Assembly: GCF_003367375.1 (NCBI RefSeq)
Contig: NZ_CP031416.1
Location: 2,859,501-2,923,500, forward strand
DNA length: 64,000 nt
Direction of reading: 5' to 3'
From: Gallaecimonas mangrovi
GTDB lineage: Bacteria > Pseudomonadota > Gammaproteobacteria > Enterobacterales > Gallaecimonadaceae
The position numbers and the translations under genes were made by a program. Under the pieces are notes generated by a model, which saw only the letters and a program-made list of their open reading frames with translations, did not search any database and was not told the origin of the DNA. This document shows positions 36,641 to 44,838 of the stretch, in pieces (within the stretch, counting starts at the first letter, position 1; each line of letters opens with the position of its first letter).

Positions 36641-36671
36641 ATTAAAAAAGCCAACCCGCAGGTTGGCTTTT
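36641..36671. terminator. Bidirectional terminator
   Basis: Stem AAGCCAACC / GGTTGGCTT with loop CGCA and A/T-runs on both sides. It ends the leftward dehydrogenase operon. A 34-bp block including it (36638-36671) is repeated exactly at 41045-41078. Confidence 0.88.
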
Positions 36672-36690
36672 TTCATTATTGCGCGGCAGC

Positions 36691-37992
36691 TTATTGCTTC
36701 ATTTTGGCGCCAAGCCAACTATCGGCTTTAAGCGCCTTACGGGCCTTGGCTACCTCATCGCTGGTGACCGCCGGGGCGGCATTGCCCCATCTGTTGCGAA
36801 TATAGGTCAGCACACCGGCTATTTGCTGGTCAGACAGTTTCCAGTCAAAGCGCGGCATACCGGCGCCGGTGGGGTTACTGGCAGTTTTCACGCCATCGGC
36901 CCCGGTCAGCACCATGTGCACCAGGCTGGCAGGGCTATTGGCATTCACCTGGGCGTTTTTCACAAAGCCCGGGATCATGCGGTTTACCCCTTCACCACTG
37001 CTGATATGACAAGCGCTGCATTGGCTGTTGTATACCCGTTTACCCAGCTGCATTTGCGCGTTACTGGCAGTTAGCGCGGCGGGCGCTTGATGGTCACTGG
37101 CAGGCTGCGCTTTTAAGTAAGTGGCAATGGCGTTTAGGTCACTGTCGGTCAGGAACTGGGTAGAGTTATGCACCGCTTCAGCCATGGGGCCAGTGGCAAC
37201 ACTGTTATGGCCAGCGCCGGTTTTCAGGTACTGGGCAATATCAGCGGTGGTCCAGTTACCCAAACCTGTATGCGGGTTGGGGGTAAGGTCCGGTGCATGC
37301 CAGCCCGACAGGTTGCCGCCTTGCAAGGTGGCACTGGAATCGCCACCCAGGGCATTTTTAGCGGTGTGGCAGGCGGCGCAGTGGCCCGGGCCTTCCACTA
37401 AGTAAGCGCCGCGGTTATAAGCCGCGCTCTTACCGGCTTGCGGGGTAAAGGTGGAGGCGTGGAAGAACAGCAGGTTCCAGCCACCCAGCAACCAGCGCTG
37501 GTTGTAGGGGAACGGCAGTTGGTTTTCCACCACCTTGTTTTGCACCGCGGGCACGGTTTTCATATAGGCCCAGATGTCGGCCAGGTCCTGGTCGGTCAAG
37601 CGGGCATAAGCGTTATACGGCATTGCCGGGTACAGGTAACCGTGGCTGCCTTTACCGTGACGCACCGCCCGGTCGAACTGCTCTTGGGTCCAGCTACCGA
37701 TACCGGTGCTTTTATCCGAGGTAATGTTCGACGACAAAATGGTGCCAAAGGGCGTGTCGATGGGGTAACCACCGGCAAAGGGTTTGCCGCCTTTGGGGGC
37801 GGTGTGGCACGCCACACAGTCCGAGGCGGTGGCCAGGTATTTACCCCGCGCCACCTGCGCTTTTAAGGCATCACCGGTCAGGTTCTGCTGCGACTCGGGG
37901 TAGCTTTTGTGAAGGTCGTACTGAATAGCAGCGATGTAAATCACCAGGGCCGCAACGATCAGCACGCCAACGAGGGTCAGTGTCTTTTTCAT
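36691..37992 (-). CDS. Tri-haem cytochrome c subunit of a GMC-type membrane dehydrogenase
   Basis: 433 residues. An N-terminal signal/anchor (about 5-22) and three CxxCH haem sites: CVACHTAPKGGKP, CAACHTAKNALGG and CSACHISSGEG. This is the layout of the cytochrome subunit of gluconate, 2-ketogluconate, sorbitol and fructose dehydrogenases. It receives electrons from the flavoprotein in the periplasm and passes them to ubiquinone. Third gene of the operon, 10 bp after the GMC gene. Confidence 0.9.
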   Translation of the reverse strand: MKKTLTLVGVLIVAALVIYIAAIQYDLHKSYPESQQNLTGDALKAQVARGKYLATASDCVACHTAPKGGKPFAGGYPIDTPFGTILSSNITSDKSTGIGSWTQEQFDRAVRHGKGSHGYLYPAMPYNAYARLTDQDLADIWAYMKTVPAVQNKVVENQLPFPYNQRWLLGGWNLLFFHASTFTPQAGKSAAYNRGAYLVEGPGHCAACHTAKNALGGDSSATLQGGNLSGWHAPDLTPNPHTGLGNWTTADIAQYLKTGAGHNSVATGPMAEAVHNSTQFLTDSDLNAIATYLKAQPASDHQAPAALTASNAQMQLGKRVYNSQCSACHISSGEGVNRMIPGFVKNAQVNANSPASLVHMVLTGADGVKTASNPTGAGMPRFDWKLSDQQIAGVLTYIRNRWGNAAPAVTSDEVAKARKALKADSWLGAKMKQ

Positions 37993-38002
37993 TGTCAGCC
38001 TC

Positions 38003-39775
38003 CTACCGCACCAAAGAGCCGGGGTTTTTGATGTAGTCGTTGATGATGTGGTGCGCTGTCCACAGGGTAAGCGCCGCTAAGGTTTCGGTGGGGTTGTAAC
38101 CGGCGTTATTGGGGTAGGACGAAGCGCCCATTACAAAGACGTTGTGAGCGTCCCAATGTTGCTGGTAACGGTTTACCACCGAGGTATTAGGGTCCAGCCC
38201 CATGGCGGCGCCACCGATGGTGTGGCCGGAATCGTACGGGGTGTAAGGCGAGTTGTGGCTATCGGGATAGGCCTTGGTTTTCCAGGACTTAGCACCGGTT
38301 TTGGCACAAATTTCTTTAACCCGTTCGTGAATGTACCGCGCCATGCGGCGGTCATTCTCGTTGTAGTCAAAGGTCTGGCGGATAAGCGGCAGGCCGTATT
38401 CGTCCTTGTAGGTTGGGTCCAGGCTCAGGTAGGCATCAACATGGGAATACGAGGTGCCCTGCCCCTGAATTTTGGCGTAGTTCTGGTAGCTGTGCTTAAA
38501 GGCATGCTTCCACTCAGAGCCCCATTTTTTGGTGCCCTCGGGTAGGCGGTCGGTCATGCTAAGCGGCGTGGCCTGGTCCGACAGCGACTGAATACCGGCG
38601 CCGCCCAAAAAGCCAAGGCCGGTGTGGTCAAAGTTGTCACCGTTAAAGTTATCAATACGGGTTGCCAAAGCGCCGGTACTGATAAAGGGGTTTAAGGCTT
38701 CGTCTTCAAAATACAACCAGGCGTAGTTCATGGTTTGGAAGTTGTAGCCGCGGCCCACCACCCCCTCTTGACGAGCATGGTCATAAGGTTTGCCCAGCTC
38801 AGAGAGCAGTAACAACCGTACGTTATCCAGCTGGAAGGCGGTCACACAAACAATGTCGGCTGGCTGAAAGCCGGTATCACCGTTGGAGTCAATAAAGGTA
38901 ACCCCAGTGGCGGTTTTGCCGTCTTTGGATTTTTCAATTTTGGTGACGGTGCACTCGGTCAGCAGCGTCATGTTTCTGCGGTCCATTAAGGCGGGCAGCA
39001 CGCAGATATTGGGCGAAGACTTGGAGAAGTTGCCACAGCCGTAGAAGCCACAAAAACCGCAGTAGGTGCAGGGCGCAAGCTCGATCCCCAGTGGGTTTTT
39101 ATAAGGGGCGCCAATGGTGCCAGCCGGAATGGGGAACGGGTGGTAGCCCATCTCGGTGGTGGTTTTATGGAAGATGTCGTTCCAGCGAGAGCGCACCAGT
39201 GGCGGCGTGGGGTATTCGTTGGTACGGCTGCCTTCAAAGGGGTTACCTTTACCGGTTTTTTTACCGTTGATCACCCCGGCCTCACCGGAGATACCAGCGA
39301 TTTTTTCAAAGCGGTCGTAATGCACTTCCAGGTCGTCGTAAGTGACGCCCCAGTCTTGAACGATAAGACCGTCAGCCAGCTTTTCGTTGGGATAACGCTC
39401 TTTTACCCGGGTCGCCATGGTGAAATCGGCCGGGGTAAAGCGCCAGGAGTTAACAGCCCAGTGGGTACCGGCGCCGCCAACATTGTAGCCTTGTACCCAG
39501 TAGCTCCAGTCGCGAATGGGACGCGCGGTTTGCGAGCTATTGTTGCGATAAGTCACCGTTTCCTTGCTGGGTGGACGCAGCATTTCGCGGCGGCGACCAT
39601 AGCGCAGTTCGTCGGCAGACAAGGTGGGGGTGTAGTTAGTATGGGTGTCGTGCCAAGGGCCTTGCTCAATGGCGACCACATTCAAACCAGCGCGAGTTAA
39701 TTCTTCGGCGATCAGTGAACCGGCCCAGCCAAGTCCAACCACCACCACATCGGCCTTTGGCCTTTTGTAGTTCAT
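38003..39775 (-). CDS. GMC-family FAD dehydrogenase (gluconate 2-dehydrogenase alpha-subunit-like)
   Basis: 590 residues. An N-terminal Rossmann FAD motif VVVGLGWAGSLIAEEL (about 10-25), a cysteine-rich segment CTYCGFCGFYGCG (about 245-257) that binds a 3Fe-4S cluster in this family, and the C-terminal GMC region with HTIGGAAMG and SYPNNAGYNPTETLAALTLWTA. It has no signal of its own; export piggy-backs on the Tat-targeted small subunit. It oxidises a sugar, polyol or aldonate at the periplasmic face; the exact substrate is not determinable. It lies 44 bp after the small subunit. Confidence 0.9.
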   Translation of the reverse strand: MNYKRPKADVVVVGLGWAGSLIAEELTRAGLNVVAIEQGPWHDTHTNYTPTLSADELRYGRRREMLRPPSKETVTYRNNSSQTARPIRDWSYWVQGYNVGGAGTHWAVNSWRFTPADFTMATRVKERYPNEKLADGLIVQDWGVTYDDLEVHYDRFEKIAGISGEAGVINGKKTGKGNPFEGSRTNEYPTPPLVRSRWNDIFHKTTTEMGYHPFPIPAGTIGAPYKNPLGIELAPCTYCGFCGFYGCGNFSKSSPNICVLPALMDRRNMTLLTECTVTKIEKSKDGKTATGVTFIDSNGDTGFQPADIVCVTAFQLDNVRLLLLSELGKPYDHARQEGVVGRGYNFQTMNYAWLYFEDEALNPFISTGALATRIDNFNGDNFDHTGLGFLGGAGIQSLSDQATPLSMTDRLPEGTKKWGSEWKHAFKHSYQNYAKIQGQGTSYSHVDAYLSLDPTYKDEYGLPLIRQTFDYNENDRRMARYIHERVKEICAKTGAKSWKTKAYPDSHNSPYTPYDSGHTIGGAAMGLDPNTSVVNRYQQHWDAHNVFVMGASSYPNNAGYNPTETLAALTLWTAHHIINDYIKNPGSLVR

Positions 39776-39819
39776 GTCGATGCTCTCTATTTTTTAGGTT
39801 TCAGCGCGAAGGGATTGGC

Positions 39820-40545
39820 TTAGATAGGGCCAACCAAGCTCACCGGCTCTAATTCAATTTTTTTGCCTTTGATGTGCACCACATCGCGATAGTCGTAACG
39901 GGCACCAGGGAAGCCAATCATCTTCCAACCCACCATGCCGCGGTTACCGCCGTAGATGGGATCAGCGAAGAAGCCTTCCTGCACGTTGGCCAACAGATGC
40001 GAGAACATCTTTTGTGAAGGGACTTTTTGATAGGGATGTTTACCGGCTTCCATCTGCTCAAGGTAAGTGTCCTTGTCTTGGTCAGACAGCTCGGTAAAAG
40101 CTTTGCCGGTGGATTGGCGGCAGTGGCTGTCAATCTCGGCCAAGCCTTGGCGATAAATATCAGCAGGTACCATGATGCTTTGGTCACCGGCTTGTGGAAT
40201 GCCTTTTTCCACCGGACCACCGCGGTACATCCAAGTACCTTTGCCATAGTTGCCAGCTAACTGGTGGTCGATAAAGGTCACGCAGCCTGCTTGGGTAGCA
40301 CCGATGCTCAGGTCATCAGCGGGGATCAAACGGTCAAACAGAGCGCTTACCAGCTTGGCTTCATCTTGGGTGAAGAACACCAATTTGCTGGGGTCGACGG
40401 GTTTAGGAAGGGGAGTGGTTGCGGGTTGCCATTTGGTGCCGCCTTCAAAGACCTTTGCTTCGGCCTTTCGAGGTTTGAGCACGGTGGCTACCGTTGCGGA
40501 GCCAGCTACAACTAGCCCAGCTTTAAGGACATCACGACGCTTCAT
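39820..40545 (-). CDS. Gluconate 2-dehydrogenase subunit 3-family protein (Tat-exported)
   Basis: 241 residues. A twin-arginine leader (MKRRDVLKAGLVVAGSATVATV) precedes the small-subunit domain with FTQDEAKLVSALFDRLIPADD and GATQAGCVTFIDHQL. It chaperones export and assembly of the GMC flavoprotein. AGGAG lies upstream of the ATG at 40545. First gene of the operon, reading out of the long AT-rich region. Confidence 0.9.
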   Translation of the reverse strand: MKRRDVLKAGLVVAGSATVATVLKPRKAEAKVFEGGTKWQPATTPLPKPVDPSKLVFFTQDEAKLVSALFDRLIPADDLSIGATQAGCVTFIDHQLAGNYGKGTWMYRGGPVEKGIPQAGDQSIMVPADIYRQGLAEIDSHCRQSTGKAFTELSDQDKDTYLEQMEAGKHPYQKVPSQKMFSHLLANVQEGFFADPIYGGNRGMVGWKMIGFPGARYDYRDVVHIKGKKIELEPVSLVGPI

Positions 40546-41047
40546 GTCTCATTACTCCTGACTTTTCATTTTTTATTTATTTCTAATGTTTTGAATTCTT
40601 TTCTAACGGTTACTCTTTTCTTTTTTATGCGGACAGATCAGATAGGGAGAACATTAAAAATTAATCTTTGATAAAGATCTCATAAAAGACTTTTTTGCAG
40701 GAATGAATAAAACATAAAATTAACAAAGCAAAGCGATAACCCAACTGGCATAAACCCGTTGATAAAAAAGGAATTAAACAATCAAAAACAATAACTTAAA
40801 AACAAACACACCTTAATAAAGATAACCGATGATTTCATTGACCTTCTTTATTATTTTTCTATTGTTAAAAATAAAAGCAGCAATTTCTTTCATCTATATG
40901 AATTTAAGACTTTCAATAACCACAACAATAAATTTAACTTTTAAAATTTATGTAGCAATCATTTTTCGCCGCTGCCCACGGTTTTTATTACAAACGCCGA
41001 CCCGAAAATAAAATGGATTTTGGAAAGCAGAAAATAAAAAAACAGCC
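40546..41047. other. AT-rich 500-bp intergenic region
   Basis: No credible gene: a 60-codon open frame at 40829-41011 is low-complexity AT translation without an RBS. The base composition is far more AT-rich than the flanking genes, with long A- and T-runs. It must carry the promoter of the leftward dehydrogenase operon. Such tracts attract H-NS-type silencers; no defined operator was recognised. Confidence 0.6.
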
Positions 41048-41078
41048 ATTAAAAAAGCCAACCCGCAGGTTGGCTTTT
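41048..41078. terminator. Terminator after the M24 peptidase gene
   Basis: Same hairpin as at 36641-36671 (AAGCCAACC-CGCA-GGTTGGCTT), part of an exact 34-bp direct repeat. It ends the leftward GH127-M24 operon; its minus-strand T-run is intact. Confidence 0.85.
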
Positions 41079-41083
41079 CCAAA

Positions 41084-42277
41084 TTAACCGAACGGTTTGT
41101 CGATAGAAACCGCGGGCTCGGTGAACCAGCGCGGGCCGCTGTCGGTCATGTAGAAATGGTCTTCAAGGCGCACCCCAAACTCACCGGGCACCACAATCAT
41201 CGGCTCATTGGAAAACACCATGCCCGATGCCAACGGCAGCGGGTTGTCTTTAACCAGATAGGGCCATTCATGAATATCCATGCCCAGACCATGGCCGGTG
41301 CGGTGCGGCAGCCCCGGCAAGGTGTAATCTGGCCCCAGGCCGTCTTCTTCTAGTGCCTTGCGCGCCGCAGCGTCAACGTCGCCACAGGGCTTACCAAGCT
41401 GGGCAGCAGCAAAGGCGGCCAGTTGCGCTTTTTTCTCCGAGGCCCAAACCGCTTTTATTTTATCGCTGACCTCGCCAAAGGCGTAAGTGCGAGTGATATC
41501 AGATAGATAGCCTTTGACCTTACAACCGGTGTCAATCAGCACCAGATCGCCTTTTTTCAGCACTTGCGGATCTTTAACCCCATGGGGGAAGGAGCTGGCA
41601 ACACCAAACAGCACAATACAAAAGTAAGAGCCGCTGGCCCCCACTTTTTGGTGGGCCTGGTTGATAAAGCGCTCCACCTCAAGGGTGGTAATGCCTTCAT
41701 GCAAAATGCTGGCAGCCGCCTTGTGCACTTCCATGGTCATGGTCATGGCTTTTTGAATAAGGGCAATTTCCGCCGCTGACTTGTGCATGCGGCAATGGGC
41801 GCTGACCTCACCACCATTAATGATGTTGAGCGCTGGCGCGGCCTTTTGCATGCCATCAACCATAAAAAAGGCGGTGGCTTCATCAACAGCCAGGGTGCTA
41901 CCGGCAAATTTTGATACCAGCAATTGATAGGGGCTTTCGTGCTCATGCCAACCATAGATAGGGGCATCAATCAGCAGCCGCTCTTTAATCGAGTCGATTT
42001 CAAAATCGGGCACCAGGTAGCAAAGCTCACCCTGCTGGGTCAGCAAGGCCCCCACCAAACGTTCGCTGGGGTACCAATCCAGGCCGGTGAAATAACTTAA
42101 GTTGGTACCTGCGTTTAAATAGAACGCATCAATGCCTTGGGCCTGCATGTAGCGCGTGGCTTTTTCAATACGGGCCTGGTGCTCGTCAAGGCTGATAGCC
42201 TCGGCGTCGGTGGTCATGTCTTGCAAATCGGCAAGCGCCTGCTCGATGCTTTTTGTGCCAATACCGCTTGAGGTCAT
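41084..42277 (-). CDS. M24 metallopeptidase, Xaa-Pro aminopeptidase/dipeptidase type
   Basis: 397 residues from the ATG at 42277 (AAGGA five bases upstream). The N-terminal creatinase-like domain (about 30-155) is followed by the pita-bread fold with all metal ligands: two Asp in LIDTGCKVKGYLSDITRTYAFG, His in HRTGHGLGMDIHE, Glu in VFSNEPMI and Glu in GVRLEDHFY. It releases residues adjacent to proline and has no signal peptide, so it acts in the cytoplasm. It follows the GH127 gene by 45 bp; here I infer a role in cutting imported proline/hydroxyproline-rich peptides. Confidence 0.88.
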   Translation of the reverse strand: MTSSGIGTKSIEQALADLQDMTTDAEAISLDEHQARIEKATRYMQAQGIDAFYLNAGTNLSYFTGLDWYPSERLVGALLTQQGELCYLVPDFEIDSIKERLLIDAPIYGWHEHESPYQLLVSKFAGSTLAVDEATAFFMVDGMQKAAPALNIINGGEVSAHCRMHKSAAEIALIQKAMTMTMEVHKAAASILHEGITTLEVERFINQAHQKVGASGSYFCIVLFGVASSFPHGVKDPQVLKKGDLVLIDTGCKVKGYLSDITRTYAFGEVSDKIKAVWASEKKAQLAAFAAAQLGKPCGDVDAAARKALEEDGLGPDYTLPGLPHRTGHGLGMDIHEWPYLVKDNPLPLASGMVFSNEPMIVVPGEFGVRLEDHFYMTDSGPRWFTEPAVSIDKPFG

Positions 42278-42322
42278 GATTTTCCTTAGTCGTTGCAAAG
42301 GCGGCCCTTGGGCCGCCACTCG

Positions 42323-44731
42323 TTAGATAGTTTGTTGATGTTTAGGCTTAAACAGCAGCACCCCGAATACCGGGCCGGCGGTGTTGCCTTTTTGTGGCTC
42401 AAACCGCACCTTGATGCTGTCTTTGCCTTGGGTCAGATGTTCGGGAATGTCGTATTCCACGTCGAAGAACTGCCCTGGCTTGTTGAAGTTCAGGGTCTGG
42501 GTGGCAATGCGCTGACCGTCTACCAGTATATAGAAGACCCGGTTACGCTCCTCGCCCCAATAGGTGGCCTGCAGCTTAAGTGGGCCGGGCGCCGTTTTAA
42601 AGGTAAAGGAGAAGAAACCGCCGGTGCGGGCATCACGGCCATTGCGGCCCCGGTACACCACCGGATAACTGATCTCAGACTCCAGTTTATGGTCGCGCTC
42701 GGCCTGCATTTCCCCTAGGTGCATGACATCAACCGAACGGGCAGCCAAGTCTTTCAAACGCTCTTGCTCGGCAGCATAAGCCACTTCTTCCTTGGCCCAC
42801 TGGGCATCGTCAAAACGTTTAAAGTACACGGCGCTGCGGCGTTTATGGTTGGCATAAAACGGCGAGAAGGTCATGTCGCCGGGGCGACCAATACCGTCGG
42901 TTTTATACTCAAGTTCACTGCTTTGGGCTTTAAAGGCGCCCAGCAAATCGCTGCCCACCAGCGCCGGGGCGGTGCCGTCAAACTTGTCGTCAACGCTACC
43001 TAAGTCAGCGGCCATCACCAAAGGCCCACGCAGCACCGCAACGACGCTGTCATCACCTTGGGTACCTTCCAAACGCAGCTTCATCGGTAAATCCAGGGTG
43101 ACCTTGTCACCGGCTTTCCAGCGTTTTTCCAAATACACGTAGCCCTTGTCTTGGCTGGCCTCTACCGGCTTGCCGTTAACCTTTAGTTGCCAGTCGTCGC
43201 CAGCCCAGCCAGGAATACGCATCGCCAGTACAAAGGCCTTTTCAGCCTGGTCGATATTGAGGGTTATTTGGCCGTCGTTGGGGTAGCGGGTGTCGAGGGT
43301 GAAAGCGGCCTGGCCGTTTTGCCATTTGGCTTTACTGGGAATATAGAGGTTTACAAATAAGGTGTTGGCGCTTTCCCAAAACACCGAGTCGCCATGCTTG
43401 GCGTTACTTTCCATACCGGTACCGGTACAACACCAGAAGCTATCAAAGGGGGTGGAATGTTCCCGCACTGCCCCTGACATCAGCGGCATCATGTAGGTCA
43501 CCATGCCAGACTCAGGTTCAATTTGCGCCAGAATATGGTTCAGGTGGTTACGCTCATAAAAGTCAAAATAAGCGCCATTGATGTTCCAGCTATAAAGGTG
43601 GCGGGTGAGCTTGAGCATGTTGTAGCTGTTACAGCCTTCACAGGTTTGCTCGGTAATGTGGTTGGCAATGGCGTCGGGTTCGTAGAAGTATTCCCGGTCA
43701 GCATTACCGCCAATCACATAGGAATGATGCTGGGTAACCACATCCCAAAAAAAGCTCGGCGCCGTGCCTTTACGCACTTCGCCGGTTAGCTCGTGAATAC
43801 GGGCCAGGCCAATCAGTTTCGGAATTTGGGTGTTGGCGTGCAGGTTTGCCAGCTGGTCTTTTTTATCGGCTAACGGGTCTAACACCTTGCGGTGATAGAG
43901 CTTCTCGGCCATAGCCAGCCAACGTTTGTCGTTGGTGCGGGCATAAAGCTCGGCAAAGCTTTCATTAATGCCGCCGTGCTCGCAATCAAGCACCTTTTGT
44001 ACCTGGGCATCACTGAGCGGTGCAAAAACCCATTCAATGTATCCCCCCAGTTTCACGCCAACCGTAATAGCCTGGTCCAGGCCACAATGCTTGTGGGCGT
44101 CCAGCAAACCGGCATAGAGCTTGTGCCAGTTATAAAGCGGCACCCAGCAACCGTTTAAGTCAAAGCCCGCGGAGCGAATGTCGCCGGAGCGGATCTCGGG
44201 GAAGATTTCTTTGCCGTCAACAATGGTTTTGTCTTTGCGCTTACGGGTAAAACCCGCCACATAGCCATCACCTTGGGCATTTTGTACTTCGGTAAGCTCA
44301 TCGATGATGTAAATCAGCCGCTGCTTGGCCCGTTCGTCACCGGTTTGCGAATACAAATGCGCCAGTGCCGACATGTAATGGCCAAGGCTATGGCCGGCAA
44401 TGGTGTCTGACTCCCAGCCGCCGTAAACGGCGCCTTTGGGCTTTAAACCGGCAAACTCGCGGAAGTTATGCAAGAAGCGGTCGGGCTCGAGTTCAAACAG
44501 GTAGCGAGTGTTTGCGTCCTGCGCGGTTTTAAAGGCGGAGGGCTGTAGCCGAATATCGCGCAAGGGCAACGGTTGAGCCGTTTTCGGCAGCGGCTTTGCG
44601 TCGGCGACTAAGGCCGTTTTTTGCCCAGAGCAAGCAGTGAGTGAAATAGCGGAAAGTGCCGACAATGCTGCAAGTGCGGAAGCACCTTTTAGTACATCAC
44701 GGCGGCTGGTGTTCACACAGAGTTCGCACAT
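42323..44731 (-). CDS. GH127-family (DUF1680) beta-L-arabinofuranosidase-like lipoprotein
   Basis: 802 residues. A Tat-type leader TSRRDVLKG runs into a lipobox LTAC (Cys34). The (alpha/alpha)6 catalytic domain carries GGWESDTIAGHSLGHYMSA, DLNGCWVPLYNWHKLYAGLLDA, and both parts of the zinc-thiolate active site known from HypBA1: CEGCN and WCCTGTGMESNAK. A C-terminal beta domain extends to about 800. HypBA1-type enzymes remove beta-L-arabinofuranose from hydroxyproline-linked arabino-oligosaccharides of extensin. Its promoter is shared with the divergent DUF885 genes and contains a GntR box. The exact glycan is inferred. Confidence 0.85.
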   Translation of the reverse strand: MCELCVNTSRRDVLKGASALAALSALSAISLTACSGQKTALVADAKPLPKTAQPLPLRDIRLQPSAFKTAQDANTRYLFELEPDRFLHNFREFAGLKPKGAVYGGWESDTIAGHSLGHYMSALAHLYSQTGDERAKQRLIYIIDELTEVQNAQGDGYVAGFTRKRKDKTIVDGKEIFPEIRSGDIRSAGFDLNGCWVPLYNWHKLYAGLLDAHKHCGLDQAITVGVKLGGYIEWVFAPLSDAQVQKVLDCEHGGINESFAELYARTNDKRWLAMAEKLYHRKVLDPLADKKDQLANLHANTQIPKLIGLARIHELTGEVRKGTAPSFFWDVVTQHHSYVIGGNADREYFYEPDAIANHITEQTCEGCNSYNMLKLTRHLYSWNINGAYFDFYERNHLNHILAQIEPESGMVTYMMPLMSGAVREHSTPFDSFWCCTGTGMESNAKHGDSVFWESANTLFVNLYIPSKAKWQNGQAAFTLDTRYPNDGQITLNIDQAEKAFVLAMRIPGWAGDDWQLKVNGKPVEASQDKGYVYLEKRWKAGDKVTLDLPMKLRLEGTQGDDSVVAVLRGPLVMAADLGSVDDKFDGTAPALVGSDLLGAFKAQSSELEYKTDGIGRPGDMTFSPFYANHKRRSAVYFKRFDDAQWAKEEVAYAAEQERLKDLAARSVDVMHLGEMQAERDHKLESEISYPVVYRGRNGRDARTGGFFSFTFKTAPGPLKLQATYWGEERNRVFYILVDGQRIATQTLNFNKPGQFFDVEYDIPEHLTQGKDSIKVRFEPQKGNTAGPVFGVLLFKPKHQQTI

Positions 44732-44785
44732 ATTCGGCTCCAGGGTGATTTTGACCCGTTGTTGGCGGTCTTTTTATCCAATGAA

Positions 44786-44806
44786 TTATACGGTATACGA
44801 TATATA
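44786..44806. promoter_or_regulatory. GntR-box in divergent GH127 / DUF885 promoter
   Basis: TATACGGTATACGATATA: a GTATAC core with near-symmetric flanks (ATACG / GATAT). On the minus strand it reads TATATCGTATACC, matching the sites at 48601, 61573 and 62917. It lies between the two divergent starts (44731 and 44839). Confidence 0.6.
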
Positions 44807-44838
44807 GACTAACAATCTAATTCAAGGAGGTAGACGTG

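Noticed and set aside
36691-40545. Assignment of the dehydrogenase operon as gluconate-specific
   Set aside because: Gluconate, 2-ketogluconate, sorbitol and fructose dehydrogenases share this three-subunit architecture; the substrate cannot be distinguished by eye.
40829-41011. 60-codon frame in the AT-rich region
   Set aside because: Low-complexity hydrophobic translation of AT-rich DNA, without RBS or similarity to anything I know.
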